Shown: piece by piece, positions 36,889 through 45,433 of the stretch
Position numbering within the stretch: the first letter of the stretch is position 1
Layout: every line of letters starts with the position of its first letter
DNA from: Carboxylicivirga litoralis
GTDB lineage: Bacteria > Bacteroidota > Bacteroidia > Bacteroidales > Marinilabiliaceae
Direction: 5' to 3'
DNA: 64,000 nucleotides
Assembly: GCF_025499605.1 (NCBI RefSeq)
Contig: NZ_JAFMVC010000008.1
Coordinates: forward strand, 1 to 64,000
The notes under the pieces: generated by a model
What the model was told of the DNA's origin: nothing
What the model saw: the letters and a program-made list of their open reading frames with translations, nothing else
The model's database searches: none
Program-made: the position numbers and the translations under genes

Positions 36889-39800
36889 TGAAACCAGGAT
36901 TTTTTATTGAAAGACCGGTCTTTTCCTCCGTTATTTCTATTCTTATCGTATTAATTGGAATTATTGGTCTTCTGTTTCTACCCATTGATCAATATCCGAA
37001 AATAACCCCACCGGTCGTAACCATAAGTGGTTCCTATCCCGGAGCAAGTGCTTTAACTGTTTCTCAAGCTGTTTCAACACCCATTGAGCAGGAGCTGAAC
37101 GGAACACCCGGTATGATATATATGGAATCGAGCAGTTCCAACTCCGGTGGGATATCGATTAATGTGACCTTTGAGGTAGGTGCTGACCCTGATTTGGCTG
37201 CCGTTGAAATACAGAACCGGGTGAAGCTGGCCGAATCGCGTTTGCCTGCTGAAGTGGTGCAAAATGGTCTGGGTGTGGAGAAGCAATCATCCAGTCAGTT
37301 GATGACCATTTGTCTCGTATCTGAGGACCCTAAATTTGACGAAATATACCTGAGTAACTTTGCCACCATTAATGTGTTGGATGTGCTGCGACGGATTCCT
37401 GGCGTAGGGCGTGTTTCCAATCGGGGTAGTCGTTATTACGGGATGCGCATCTGGGTGATGCCTGATCGCTTAGCCAGTTTTGGATTAACGGTAAAGGATC
37501 TTCAGGATGCCTTAAAAGACCAAAACCGCGAATCTGCAGCCGGTGAATTGGGCTTACAGCCTATGCAGTACATTGATGTGACGATGCCCATTTCAACTAA
37601 AGGGAGATTAGAAACGGCAACTGAGTTTGAGCAAATAGTCGTGAGGGCTAATTCTGATGGCACACTTATTCGCATGCGTGATGTGGCCCGTGTATCACTA
37701 GAATCGTCATCTTATACGCAGGAGAGCGGTATTAACAATGGTAATGCAGCCATGCTGGCCATCTACCTGTTACCAGGAGCCAATGCGGTGGAAGTAGCCG
37801 AAAATGTGCGTGGCGCTTTGGCCGAAATTAGTCGGAACTTCCCGGAAGGACTGGACTATCTGATTCCTTTTGATATGACTGATTATATCAAAGAGTCGAT
37901 AAAAGAGGTGTATGTAACTTTATTTCAGGCCTTGCTGCTGGTTGTGATTGTGGTGTTTTTATCGCTACAGAACTGGCGGGCTACTGTTATACCTGTCATT
38001 GCTGTGCCAATATCTTTAATTGGTACTTTTGGCTTTATGATGGCCATGGGCTTCTCCTTAAATATGTTGACTCTTTTGGGACTAATCCTTGCTATTGGTA
38101 TTGTGGTGGACGATGCTATTGTGGTGGTTGAAAATGTGGAGCGCATCATGGAAGAAGAAAAAGTGGGGGCACGCGAAGCCACGCATAAAGCTATGAAAGG
38201 TTTGTCTGGGGCTCTAATTGCCACTTCCTTAGTATTGGCAGCTGTATTTGTACCAGTTAGTTTCTTATCGGGTATCACGGGTGAATTGTATCGCCAGTTC
38301 TCGGTGACCATTGTTGTATCAGTATTAATTTCAACCGTGGTGGCCTTAACTTTAAGCCCTGCCATGTGTGCTATTATTCTAAAACCCGGTGGAAGCAAGA
38401 AACATATTGTTTTCAGGAAAATTAACAGTTGGTTAGATTTTAGTAATAATAAATATCAGAGTATTTTGACTAAGGCCGCTGGTAACCCCAAACGCATATT
38501 GGCGGGGTTTGGCATGGCACTGATATTCATCTTCATATTGAGCCGTGTGATACCGACCTCATTTATTCCGGAGGAGGACCAGGGCTTTTTTACGGTTGAG
38601 ATTGAGTTAAACGAAGGGGCTACCCTGGAGCGGACACGAGTTATTACTGCCGAAGTAGTGGATTATTTTATGAAGCAGGAAGCCGTGGCTTATGTACAAA
38701 GTATTTCAGGTAGAAGTCCACGAGTAGGTGTTAACCAGTCGCGAGCTGAGCTCACAGTGACCTTAAAGCCATGGGGCGATCGAACAGATGATGAGTTAAG
38801 CCTGCAGAGCGTAATCGATAAAGCACGTAAGGATTTATATGATATTCCGGAAGCACGTTTGTTTTTTAACAAACCACCTGTAATTCCAGGACTGGGTACT
38901 TCGGGTGGTTTTGAATTGCAGTTACAGGCAAAGTCGGGTGCCAGCTTGGAAAACTTGGTTGACGCAACAGATAGCTTGTTATATTATGCATCTCAGCGAA
39001 AAGAACTGAATAATATTTCGTCTGCTTTACAGGCTGATATCCCACAGATTTATTTTGATGTGAATCGAGATAGGGTTAAGTTATTGGGTATTCCATTGGC
39101 CGATGTTTTCTCAACCATGAAAGCCTTTTTAGGTTCGGTTTATGTGAATGACTTTAATATGTTTAACCGTATCTATAAAGTATATATTCAGGCCGAAGCC
39201 CCTTATAGGGCCAATCAAAATACATTGGGATTGTTCTTTGTGAAAGGAGCCGACGGTGCTATGGTGCCGTTAACAGCCTTGGGTAGTACTAATTACACAA
39301 CAGGTCCGGGTAATATCAAGCGGTTTAATATGTTCTCTTCAGCGGTTATCCGAGGCGTACCAGCCAGTGGGTATAGCTCTGGTGATGCCATGGAAGTGAT
39401 GGAAGAGTTGGTGGAGAATCATTTGCCAGAAAATATCGGGCTCGACTGGAGTGGTTTATCCTACCAGGAAAAACAGGCCGGTGGGCAAACGGGTATGATT
39501 ATGGGATTGGTTTTTCTATTTGTCTTTCTCTTTCTGGCAGCCCAATACGAGAGCTGGCTGGTGCCGGTGGCCGTCTTATTGTCCCTGCCAATTGCTGCTT
39601 TAGGTGCTTTTGCCGGTGTTTGGGTAACCGGGCTGGAAAACGACATCTATTTTCAAATAGGTTTGGTTACACTCATTGGTTTAGCGGCTAAAAATGCTAT
39701 TCTGATTGTTGAATTCGCTAAGGTGGAAGTAGACAAAGGTATGGATGTGGTTCAGGCCGCCATTTTAGCTGGTAAACTACGTTTCAGACCTATTGTGATG

Positions 39801-39995
39801 ACCTCCCTGGCCTTTGTGTTGGGTATGCTACCTATGGTATTGGCAACAGGACCGGGTTCGGCTGGTCGCCATTCAATAGGTACGGGAGTGTTTTTTGGAA
39901 TGTTGGTGGCCATTACAATTGGTATTGTATTAGTGCCATTTTTCTTTGTGATGACTTATAAGCTGAAAGAGCGAATTACTAAGCGCTTAAAGTAG
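36888..39995 (+). CDS. RND multidrug efflux pump, HAE1 family
   Basis: A 1,035-residue, 12-helix inner-membrane transporter of the AcrB/MexB group. The opening FFIERPVFSSVISI, the proton-relay Asp pair in GIVVDDAIVVVENVER (helix 4), and GLAAKNAILIVEF in the second half are all present. It exports hydrophobic compounds with proton energy. The cargo is not predictable. It starts one base inside the adaptor gene and is followed immediately by the channel gene. Confidence 0.96.
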   Translation: MKPGFFIERPVFSSVISILIVLIGIIGLLFLPIDQYPKITPPVVTISGSYPGASALTVSQAVSTPIEQELNGTPGMIYMESSSSNSGGISINVTFEVGADPDLAAVEIQNRVKLAESRLPAEVVQNGLGVEKQSSSQLMTICLVSEDPKFDEIYLSNFATINVLDVLRRIPGVGRVSNRGSRYYGMRIWVMPDRLASFGLTVKDLQDALKDQNRESAAGELGLQPMQYIDVTMPISTKGRLETATEFEQIVVRANSDGTLIRMRDVARVSLESSSYTQESGINNGNAAMLAIYLLPGANAVEVAENVRGALAEISRNFPEGLDYLIPFDMTDYIKESIKEVYVTLFQALLLVVIVVFLSLQNWRATVIPVIAVPISLIGTFGFMMAMGFSLNMLTLLGLILAIGIVVDDAIVVVENVERIMEEEKVGAREATHKAMKGLSGALIATSLVLAAVFVPVSFLSGITGELYRQFSVTIVVSVLISTVVALTLSPAMCAIILKPGGSKKHIVFRKINSWLDFSNNKYQSILTKAAGNPKRILAGFGMALIFIFILSRVIPTSFIPEEDQGFFTVEIELNEGATLERTRVITAEVVDYFMKQEAVAYVQSISGRSPRVGVNQSRAELTVTLKPWGDRTDDELSLQSVIDKARKDLYDIPEARLFFNKPPVIPGLGTSGGFELQLQAKSGASLENLVDATDSLLYYASQRKELNNISSALQADIPQIYFDVNRDRVKLLGIPLADVFSTMKAFLGSVYVNDFNMFNRIYKVYIQAEAPYRANQNTLGLFFVKGADGAMVPLTALGSTNYTTGPGNIKRFNMFSSAVIRGVPASGYSSGDAMEVMEELVENHLPENIGLDWSGLSYQEKQAGGQTGMIMGLVFLFVFLFLAAQYESWLVPVAVLLSLPIAALGAFAGVWVTGLENDIYFQIGLVTLIGLAAKNAILIVEFAKVEVDKGMDVVQAAILAGKLRFRPIVMTSLAFVLGMLPMVLATGPGSAGRHSIGTGVFFGMLVAITIGIVLVPFFFVMTYKLKERITKRLK

Positions 39996-41399
39996 ATGAT
40001 AATGAACAGACATATATTAAAAACTTTATCCCAAACAGGAATGGTAGTGATAGCACTGGTGGTGCTAAGTACCTCATGTAAGGTAGGTAAGAAGTATTCA
40101 CGTCCCGAATTGAACTTACCAAGTAAGTTGGAGGAGATGAGCATAGATACCAGCACTATTGACGATATAACATGGTGGAAACTTTACACAGATACGATTC
40201 TTCAGAGTCTGATACACGAAGCGTTGGAGAATAATAAAGATATGCTGATTGCTACGGCTCGTTTAAAGCAATACATGGCGGCCAAACGAATTGCTTCGGC
40301 TGATTTGTTTCCGCATTTATCGGCTGATTTTCATGCCGAGCGTGAGATGGAAAACTATGGCGGAAATAATGAGGAAATATCACCGGAACTGGAACTGGAA
40401 GGAACTTTAAGTTGGGAGCTTGATTTATGGGGCAATATAAGATGGGGGCGTGAAGCGGCAATTGCCGACTACCTGGCCACACAAGAAGGACAGCGTGCTT
40501 TGCAAATGACGATAGTGGCCGAAGTGGCCCAAACCTATTTTGTTCTGATTGCTCAGTATGATGAGTTGGATATCATCCGCCAAACCCTGAAGGCTCGCGA
40601 GGAAGGTGTAGGCTTTGCCAAGAAACGATTTAATGGAGGATTGACATCGGAAACATCGGTGCAACAGGCCGAAGTGGAGCTGGCTAAAACCATGACACTG
40701 GTGCCGGTGCTGGAACGAAAAATCAGACTGACACAAAATTCCCTGGCTCTGCTGCTGGGTACCTATAAAACAGAAATTGATGCCTGGAAAAGACTGGATG
40801 AGCAGGAGATGCCAGAGCAGTTACCGGCAGGGTTACCTGCTCAACTATTAGAGCGTCGCCCCGATATACGTAAAGCAGAGCAGGAACTGATTGCAGCCAA
40901 TGCCCAAGTTGGGGTGGCTACCACCAATCGTTTTCCACGTTTGTCCTTAACATCCAGCTTTGGTCGCGAGAACGATGATTTAGGTGAGTTGTTAAAATCA
41001 CCCTATTGGTTTTTTGCCGGCGACATTTTAGCGCCTATTTTTCAAGGGGGCAAATTAAAGGCGCAGCAAAAAGTATCAGAGGCTTTGCTGGAGCAGCAAA
41101 TATATGCTTATCAGCAAACCGTATTGGTGGCCTTTCAGGAAACCAATGCAGCTATTATGACCGTGCGAAAGGCTAAGGAGGTGTATGAAGCGCAGTCGAA
41201 CCTCCAAGCTGCCTCTCTCAGTTATCAAAAGCTAGCCCGACTGCAATATCTCAATGGTGTCATTAGGTATATTGATTTGTTAGATGCGCAACGGAATCTC
41301 TTAGATGCTGAAATCGAGCTTAATAATGCAAAGCGCGATGAGCTACTGTCGATGGTTTATCTATATAAAGCTCTAGGGGGTGGATGGCAACGACAATAA
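39996..41399 (+). CDS. TolC-family outer-membrane efflux lipoprotein
   Basis: A 467-residue outer-membrane factor of the OprM/NodT type. The lipobox is VLSTSC, followed by VGKKYSRPEL. Two OEP domains follow, with LERRPDIRKAEQELIAANAQVGVA at the start of the second. It completes the tripartite pump encoded by the two preceding genes, starting directly after the pump's stop codon. A terminator follows at 41437. Confidence 0.95.
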   Translation: MIMNRHILKTLSQTGMVVIALVVLSTSCKVGKKYSRPELNLPSKLEEMSIDTSTIDDITWWKLYTDTILQSLIHEALENNKDMLIATARLKQYMAAKRIASADLFPHLSADFHAEREMENYGGNNEEISPELELEGTLSWELDLWGNIRWGREAAIADYLATQEGQRALQMTIVAEVAQTYFVLIAQYDELDIIRQTLKAREEGVGFAKKRFNGGLTSETSVQQAEVELAKTMTLVPVLERKIRLTQNSLALLLGTYKTEIDAWKRLDEQEMPEQLPAGLPAQLLERRPDIRKAEQELIAANAQVGVATTNRFPRLSLTSSFGRENDDLGELLKSPYWFFAGDILAPIFQGGKLKAQQKVSEALLEQQIYAYQQTVLVAFQETNAAIMTVRKAKEVYEAQSNLQAASLSYQKLARLQYLNGVIRYIDLLDAQRNLLDAEIELNNAKRDELLSMVYLYKALGGGWQRQ

Positions 41400-41436
41400 C
41401 TGATGCCAAAAGAAATTAGGCTAACATAGCGATTAA

Positions 41437-41482
41437 AAAAGCACTCTGCCACAATGTTAATGGAAGGGTGCTTTTATTTTTT
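41437..41482 (+). terminator. Terminator of the RND operon
   Basis: A 14-base stem with two mismatches (arms 41437-41450 and 41462-41475, loop of 11), starting AAAAGCAC and ending GTGCTTTT, then more T. It lies 38 bases past the operon's last stop codon. Confidence 0.8.
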
Positions 41483-41551
41483 GAAAGACATATCTATTTC
41501 TTGCCAATGGTGCAATGCTTCGAGGTTTGAGGCAATCTCTCCCAATTGTAT

Positions 41552-42574
41552 TTAATAGAATGTTTGATTGCCTGATGCTGTTTGGCTATTAATTTTAATT
41601 GGACCTGAACCAAGCGCTAAACTTCTTTTAACTGTATTAGAGTATGCTTTTAATATACCCGATTTTGATTTCATCAGAAAACTAAGTTCGCTCTTGGGAT
41701 TTATTAATTGAAAATAAATGTTACCTGATAAAGAAGTGAATGTTGAATTACCTGTTAATCTTACTGACTTTCCTGTTTGACTGCCTGCAACGGTGTTAAT
41801 AGATATTGTACCAGAGGCCTGTTCAATATTAACCTGACCTGATGTTGATTCTGCATTGATATGTCCCTTAATATTGTTTATCGTCAGATCACCTTCTTTT
41901 GATGTCAAATCAATATTTCCATTCATCATTTTAATTGTTTGGCGACCGCTGGAGGTTTGAATCTTAAGAGGTCCATTGAAATCGCTAACTGTAACATGTC
42001 CTCTTCCGGTATTAATAGAGGCTTCTCCGCTACAACGCCTGAGTATATGATTTCCCAGCTGCGCTGATAACTCCAATTGACCTTTTAATCCTGCTACTGT
42101 TACATCTCCTGATACAGTTTTGATGTCAACCGTGGCAGAAATATTTTCAAGATGAATTTTTCCCAATGTGGTGTTGATGGATTGCTTGGTACCTGTCAGG
42201 TTTTGCAACAATACCTGACCATTGGTGTTTTTAACAGCTATATTTGTACGTGAAGGTACTGATAGTCTAATAAGGCCTTTTGTGTTGTCTGGATTCGATT
42301 TTGGTGTATCAACCGTAATGGTCAGAGTTCCATTTTCACTTTTATGATGAATGTTAAGGTAGGGGTGAAGAGATGACGAGATATTTGCTTTAAGAATTGT
42401 TTGTGAAGTGCTGGTGCCCATAACTTCAACCCGGCTGTAATACCCATTAATAATAATAGTATGTATACCAGAATAATCTTTTTCAACAGAACTAACAATG
42501 CTCTGAGCATTAATTAGGTGAGTCATAAAAAGCAAGCTGATAAATAATGTCAGTAGTTGGTGTGTTTTTCTCAT
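41552..42574 (-). CDS. DUF4097-type beta-helix protein, secreted
   Basis: A 340-residue protein with a signal peptide (1-23) followed by short repeats typical of DUF4097 (putative adhesin) proteins, such as VKNTNGQVLLQN, IKTVSGDVTVAG, IQTSSGRQTIKM and AESTSGQVNIEQ. These should stack into a beta-solenoid. The function of the family is unknown. It converges on the RND operon and stands alone on its strand. Confidence 0.85.
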   Translation of the reverse strand: MRKTHQLLTLFISLLFMTHLINAQSIVSSVEKDYSGIHTIIINGYYSRVEVMGTSTSQTILKANISSSLHPYLNIHHKSENGTLTITVDTPKSNPDNTKGLIRLSVPSRTNIAVKNTNGQVLLQNLTGTKQSINTTLGKIHLENISATVDIKTVSGDVTVAGLKGQLELSAQLGNHILRRCSGEASINTGRGHVTVSDFNGPLKIQTSSGRQTIKMMNGNIDLTSKEGDLTINNIKGHINAESTSGQVNIEQASGTISINTVAGSQTGKSVRLTGNSTFTSLSGNIYFQLINPKSELSFLMKSKSGILKAYSNTVKRSLALGSGPIKINSQTASGNQTFY

Positions 42575-42672
42575 GATAGATTTTTTTTGATAAAAACAGA
42601 TATTGAGATAGATCTATTTAGTTTCCTAACGAGTTAACTGGCTCGTTTGTTGCATTATAATATGTTTATATT

Positions 42673-42741
42673 ATGGATTGTTCATATCCAAACTGTCGGA
42701 AATATTTATGCCGACAGGCTCAATGCAATAATTGCCTATAA
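42673..42741 (+). CDS. Possible 22-residue Cys-rich peptide
   Basis: A short ATG frame encodes a peptide with Cys at residues 3, 8, 13, 18 and 21 (CX4CX4CX4CX2C). The regular spacing could bind metal. There is no sign of translation such as a clear ribosome site, and a CTGTCGG/CCGACAG hairpin (42693-42717) lies within it, so chance is likely. Confidence 0.15.
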   Translation: MDCSYPNCRKYLCRQAQCNNCL

Positions 42742-42839
42742 CTGGATATATGGTTGAAGATGTGGAGTGGAACTTAAAAAAGACTATTAATTACAATCGG
42801 TAACATAGTTTTGTTACTTCGGTTATTAACTTAAAATTG

Positions 42840-42956
42840 ATGGATTACATTGTTTATAGTAGAATAGAAGCTCATTTTAAAGAAAGAATACTGATTGAAG
42901 GCAAATGGGGCGATGATTTGATTTATGCTTTCTTATATAAAGAATGGAGCAGGTAA
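42840..42956 (+). CDS. Possible 38-residue small protein
   Basis: An ATG frame encodes a 38-residue peptide with an opening MDYIVYSRIEAHFKE and an ending YAFLYKEWSR. I recognise no family. It sits in a 900-base stretch without larger genes. Support is only the open frame. Confidence 0.2.
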   Translation: MDYIVYSRIEAHFKERILIEGKWGDDLIYAFLYKEWSR

Positions 42957-43005
42957 AGATTCTGCCTTTTCCTTCTTAGGTTGGATTCAGATAGTAAAGA
43001 AACGC

Positions 43006-43032
43006 CGCCACTGAAACAAATCAATGGTGGCG
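43006..43032 (-). terminator. Possible terminator of the small hydrophobic peptide gene
   Basis: A CGCCAC/GTGGCG stem (arms 43006-43011 and 43027-43032) is followed on the minus strand by TTTCTTT, about 30 bases past the stop of the 32-residue frame. Confidence 0.4.
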
Positions 43033-43059
43033 AATCGTATACAGGAAACTATAAAGAAA

Positions 43060-43158
43060 TTACTGTCTTAGCTGACTAACTGTATCAACAATTGCTAGTA
43101 AAACGGCCGCACTAACTATGGTTACAACAGCTACAAGGAAAAATTTAACTAGTATCAT
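43060..43158 (-). CDS. Possible 32-residue single-pass membrane peptide
   Basis: A minus-strand ATG frame encodes a 32-residue peptide with a 22-residue hydrophobic core (FFLVAVVTIVSAAVLLAIV) and a polar tail (DTVSQLRQ). A terminator-like hairpin follows the stop codon. It could be a small membrane regulator or a type I toxin-like peptide. The family is not recognised. Confidence 0.4.
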   Translation of the reverse strand: MILVKFFLVAVVTIVSAAVLLAIVDTVSQLRQ

Positions 43159-43471
43159 GGCTTATTATTTTAAAGGTTAATATATGCTGGTATTAAAACA
43201 ATAGCTGTACCAAAAAAGTAAGCCTTTATAGTCTTTAACAAAGATTAGTATTTCGAAATAATTAAGGTTTACCTAACAACAGGCCAGAAAGAATTGGCCG
43301 AGGTAGTTCCTTTAATAGCCCCAAATAGATGCATGGATCATACACAAAATAACTCGAAGTTTCTTCGATGATTATTGAATAAATATTGATGAAATAATTA
43401 TAAACTATCTTCGAGTGAACAATGGGTATGAGTATACACCAGTTCATAGTTAGATTGATACGACTACAAAC

Positions 43472-43502
43472 AAAAAAAAGCTTCAGTATTATACCGAAGC
43501 TT
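43472..43502 (-). terminator. Terminator of the tRNA-Lys array
   Basis: An AAGCTTC-based stem (arms 43478-43489 and 43491-43502) followed on the minus strand by eight T. It lies 6 bases beyond the last tRNA gene. Confidence 0.85.
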
Positions 43503-43508
43503 CTTTCT

Positions 43509-43584
43509 TGGTGACTCAGCAGGGATTCGAACCCTGGACCCACGCCTTAAAAGGGCGTTGCTCTACCAGCTGAGCTACTGAGTC
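43509..43584 (-). tRNA. tRNA-Lys (UUU), third in array
   Basis: A 76-base tRNA with encoded CCA. Acceptor arm GACTCAG/CTGAGTC, anticodon loop CTTTTAA with anticodon TTT, and T loop GGTTCGAATCC. It is identical in sequence to the two upstream copies. Confidence 0.97.
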
Positions 43585-43645
43585 ATCCTTATACCGACTT
43601 TTGTCGGCTTTCAAAAAAATAGACCTTCCTTGAAAGGTCTAAAAG

Positions 43646-43721
43646 TGGTGACTCAGCAGGGATTCGAACCCTGGACCCACGCCTTAAAAGGGCGTTGCTC
43701 TACCAGCTGAGCTACTGAGTC
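43646..43721 (-). tRNA. tRNA-Lys (UUU), second in array
   Basis: Identical to the copies on both sides, with encoded CCA and TTT anticodon. It is spaced exactly 137 bases from each. The spacers carry two small hairpins, CCGAC/GTCGG and AGACCTT/AAGGTCT. Confidence 0.97.
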
Positions 43722-43782
43722 ATCCTCATACCGACTTTTGTCGGCTTTCAAAATTAAGACCTTACGCTTTAAGATCTAAAAG

Positions 43783-43858
43783 TGGTGACTCAGCAGGGAT
43801 TCGAACCCTGGACCCACGCCTTAAAAGGGCGTTGCTCTACCAGCTGAGCTACTGAGTC
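43783..43858 (-). tRNA. tRNA-Lys (UUU), first in array
   Basis: First tRNA of the transcript, identical to the other two, with encoded CCA. A good promoter lies just upstream (43885-43914). Confidence 0.97.
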
Positions 43859-43884
43859 ATCCTTGTTTTTCTCAATTGCGGGTG

Positions 43885-43914
43885 CAAAGATATATGCTTT
43901 TCTTGTGATTGCAA
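43885..43914 (-). promoter_or_regulatory. Promoter of the tRNA-Lys array
   Basis: On the minus strand TTG (43912-43914), exactly 19 bases, then TATCTTTG (43885-43892): a full match to the Bacteroidetes housekeeping promoter. The predicted start is about 20 bases before the first tRNA. Confidence 0.8.
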
Positions 43915-44041
43915 ATTTTGATGTGAAAAATATTGTAAAATATTCCAATGTAAGAAGGTCTTTAGCTGACTTCTTTATATTTTCTTGTTGATTTTCAGAT
44001 AGGATAAAAGTGTCGTAACTTTAGTTGTAATAATTTAAGCA

Positions 44042-45433
44042 ATGAAACGAAAAGCAGCAGTAGCAGGCACGTTTTATCCCGGTGAGAAACATTTGCTGGT
44101 GACCAAGGTTAACCATTACCTGGATGAACAAGAACAAGTGTTGTCTTCTGAAAATATACGTGCCTTAATTGTGCCGCATGCAGGTTATGTGTATTCGGGC
44201 AGTGTAGCCGCCGATGCTTTTGTGCAAATAATAGGGCAAGCGTTTGATACCGTATTTCTGATTGGTACCAGTCACCAGGCAACGTATAAAGGTGCGGCCC
44301 TTTGCGATGTCGATATTTTTGAAACACCTATTGGTGATGTGGTGGTTAATACCCAAATTACTGCTGAATTATGTTCCAACAGTCCCTTGTTTCAGTATAA
44401 TAACTACTTGCATCGTGATGAACACACTTTGGAGGTGCAGTTGCCTTTTTTGCAAGGTGTGTTAAGTGATTTTCAGATAGTGCCTTTACTCATTGGCACA
44501 AAAGATACGGATGAGATTCAGCAAATAGCTGATCAGCTAAAGCCTTACTTCAGACCGTCAAACCTGTTTGTTATCAGTACTGATTTCTCGCATTACCCAC
44601 CTGCTTCATTCGCCGGGGAAGAGGATAAAAGTACGGCCGAAGTCATTTCCATCAACAAAGCCGAAGAGCTAATCAAGCACCTGGAGAACCAGCAAGAAAG
44701 TTTGACGCCCAACCTTTTAACCGGCCTGTGTAGCTGGACAGCTGTTTTGACGCTCTTGTATTTAACTCGCGATGAAGCTGTGGTATACCATAAGTTGAGC
44801 TATGAACATTCCGGCATGAAACTTCAGCGCGATACGTCACGCGTGGTGGGTTATCAGGCTTTCGCTATATCTGATAAACCCAACGTTTACAATTTAACCC
44901 AGGAGGAAAGAAAAGCACTGCTTAATTTGGCTCATCAGTCTATTGTCAGTCATATTAAAGGAGAAAAGGTAGAGGAAGAGGAGTTGGCATTGGATGTTTC
45001 TGGTGTATTTGTATCTGTCTATTGTCAGGATGAATTAAGAGGGTGTTTGGGGCACGTTGACAGTAGGTTGCCATTGGGGCAGTTAATTCGAAAGTTAGCG
45101 GTCGATGCTGCTTTTTATGATTCGCGCTTTAAGGCTATTGAGGCGGAAGAACTGGAAGATGTACATATTGAAATATCTCTGCTGACGCCCCTGAAGCAAG
45201 TGGACAATTTAGAAGAAATTGAGGTTGGACGGCATGGAATTTATATTAAGAAAGGGTTTAGCAGTGGCCTGTTTTTACCACAGGTTGGTGCCCGAAACCA
45301 TTGGAGTACAGAGGAGTTTCTGGGGCATTGTTCAAAAAGCAAAGCGCAGATAGGCTGGGATGGTTGGAAAGATGCCAATATATTCACATTTGAAGCAATG
45401 ATTATAGCTGATAAAGATGAGGCACGAGGCTAA
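44042..45433 (+). CDS. AmmeMemoRadiSam protein B/A fusion (MEMO1 + AMMECR1)
   Basis: A 463-residue fusion. Residues 1 to about 275 are a MEMO1 domain (family B) with the conserved IVPHAGYVYSG (His46), GTSHQ and TDFSHYPP. Residues about 285-460 are an AMMECR1 domain (family A) with DELRGCLG and GLFLPQVG. The two are usually separate genes in the AmmeMemoRadiSam system. The MEMO domain resembles extradiol dioxygenases in fold. The system's function is unknown. The 3' end overlaps the radical SAM gene by 17 bases. Confidence 0.93.
   Translation: MKRKAAVAGTFYPGEKHLLVTKVNHYLDEQEQVLSSENIRALIVPHAGYVYSGSVAADAFVQIIGQAFDTVFLIGTSHQATYKGAALCDVDIFETPIGDVVVNTQITAELCSNSPLFQYNNYLHRDEHTLEVQLPFLQGVLSDFQIVPLLIGTKDTDEIQQIADQLKPYFRPSNLFVISTDFSHYPPASFAGEEDKSTAEVISINKAEELIKHLENQQESLTPNLLTGLCSWTAVLTLLYLTRDEAVVYHKLSYEHSGMKLQRDTSRVVGYQAFAISDKPNVYNLTQEERKALLNLAHQSIVSHIKGEKVEEEELALDVSGVFVSVYCQDELRGCLGHVDSRLPLGQLIRKLAVDAAFYDSRFKAIEAEELEDVHIEISLLTPLKQVDNLEEIEVGRHGIYIKKGFSSGLFLPQVGARNHWSTEEFLGHCSKSKAQIGWDGWKDANIFTFEAMIIADKDEARG

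Noticed and set aside
43262-43543. Minus-strand 93-codon open frame reading MGPGFESLLSHQE
   Set aside because: Its start lies on the antisense-to-coding overlap with the tRNA-Lys gene and its terminator; the opening residues are a translated tRNA 3' half. It is an artefact.
43585-43782. CRISPR array, because of regular 137-base repeats
   Set aside because: The repeated unit is a tRNA gene plus spacer; there are only three units and the spacers are near-identical.
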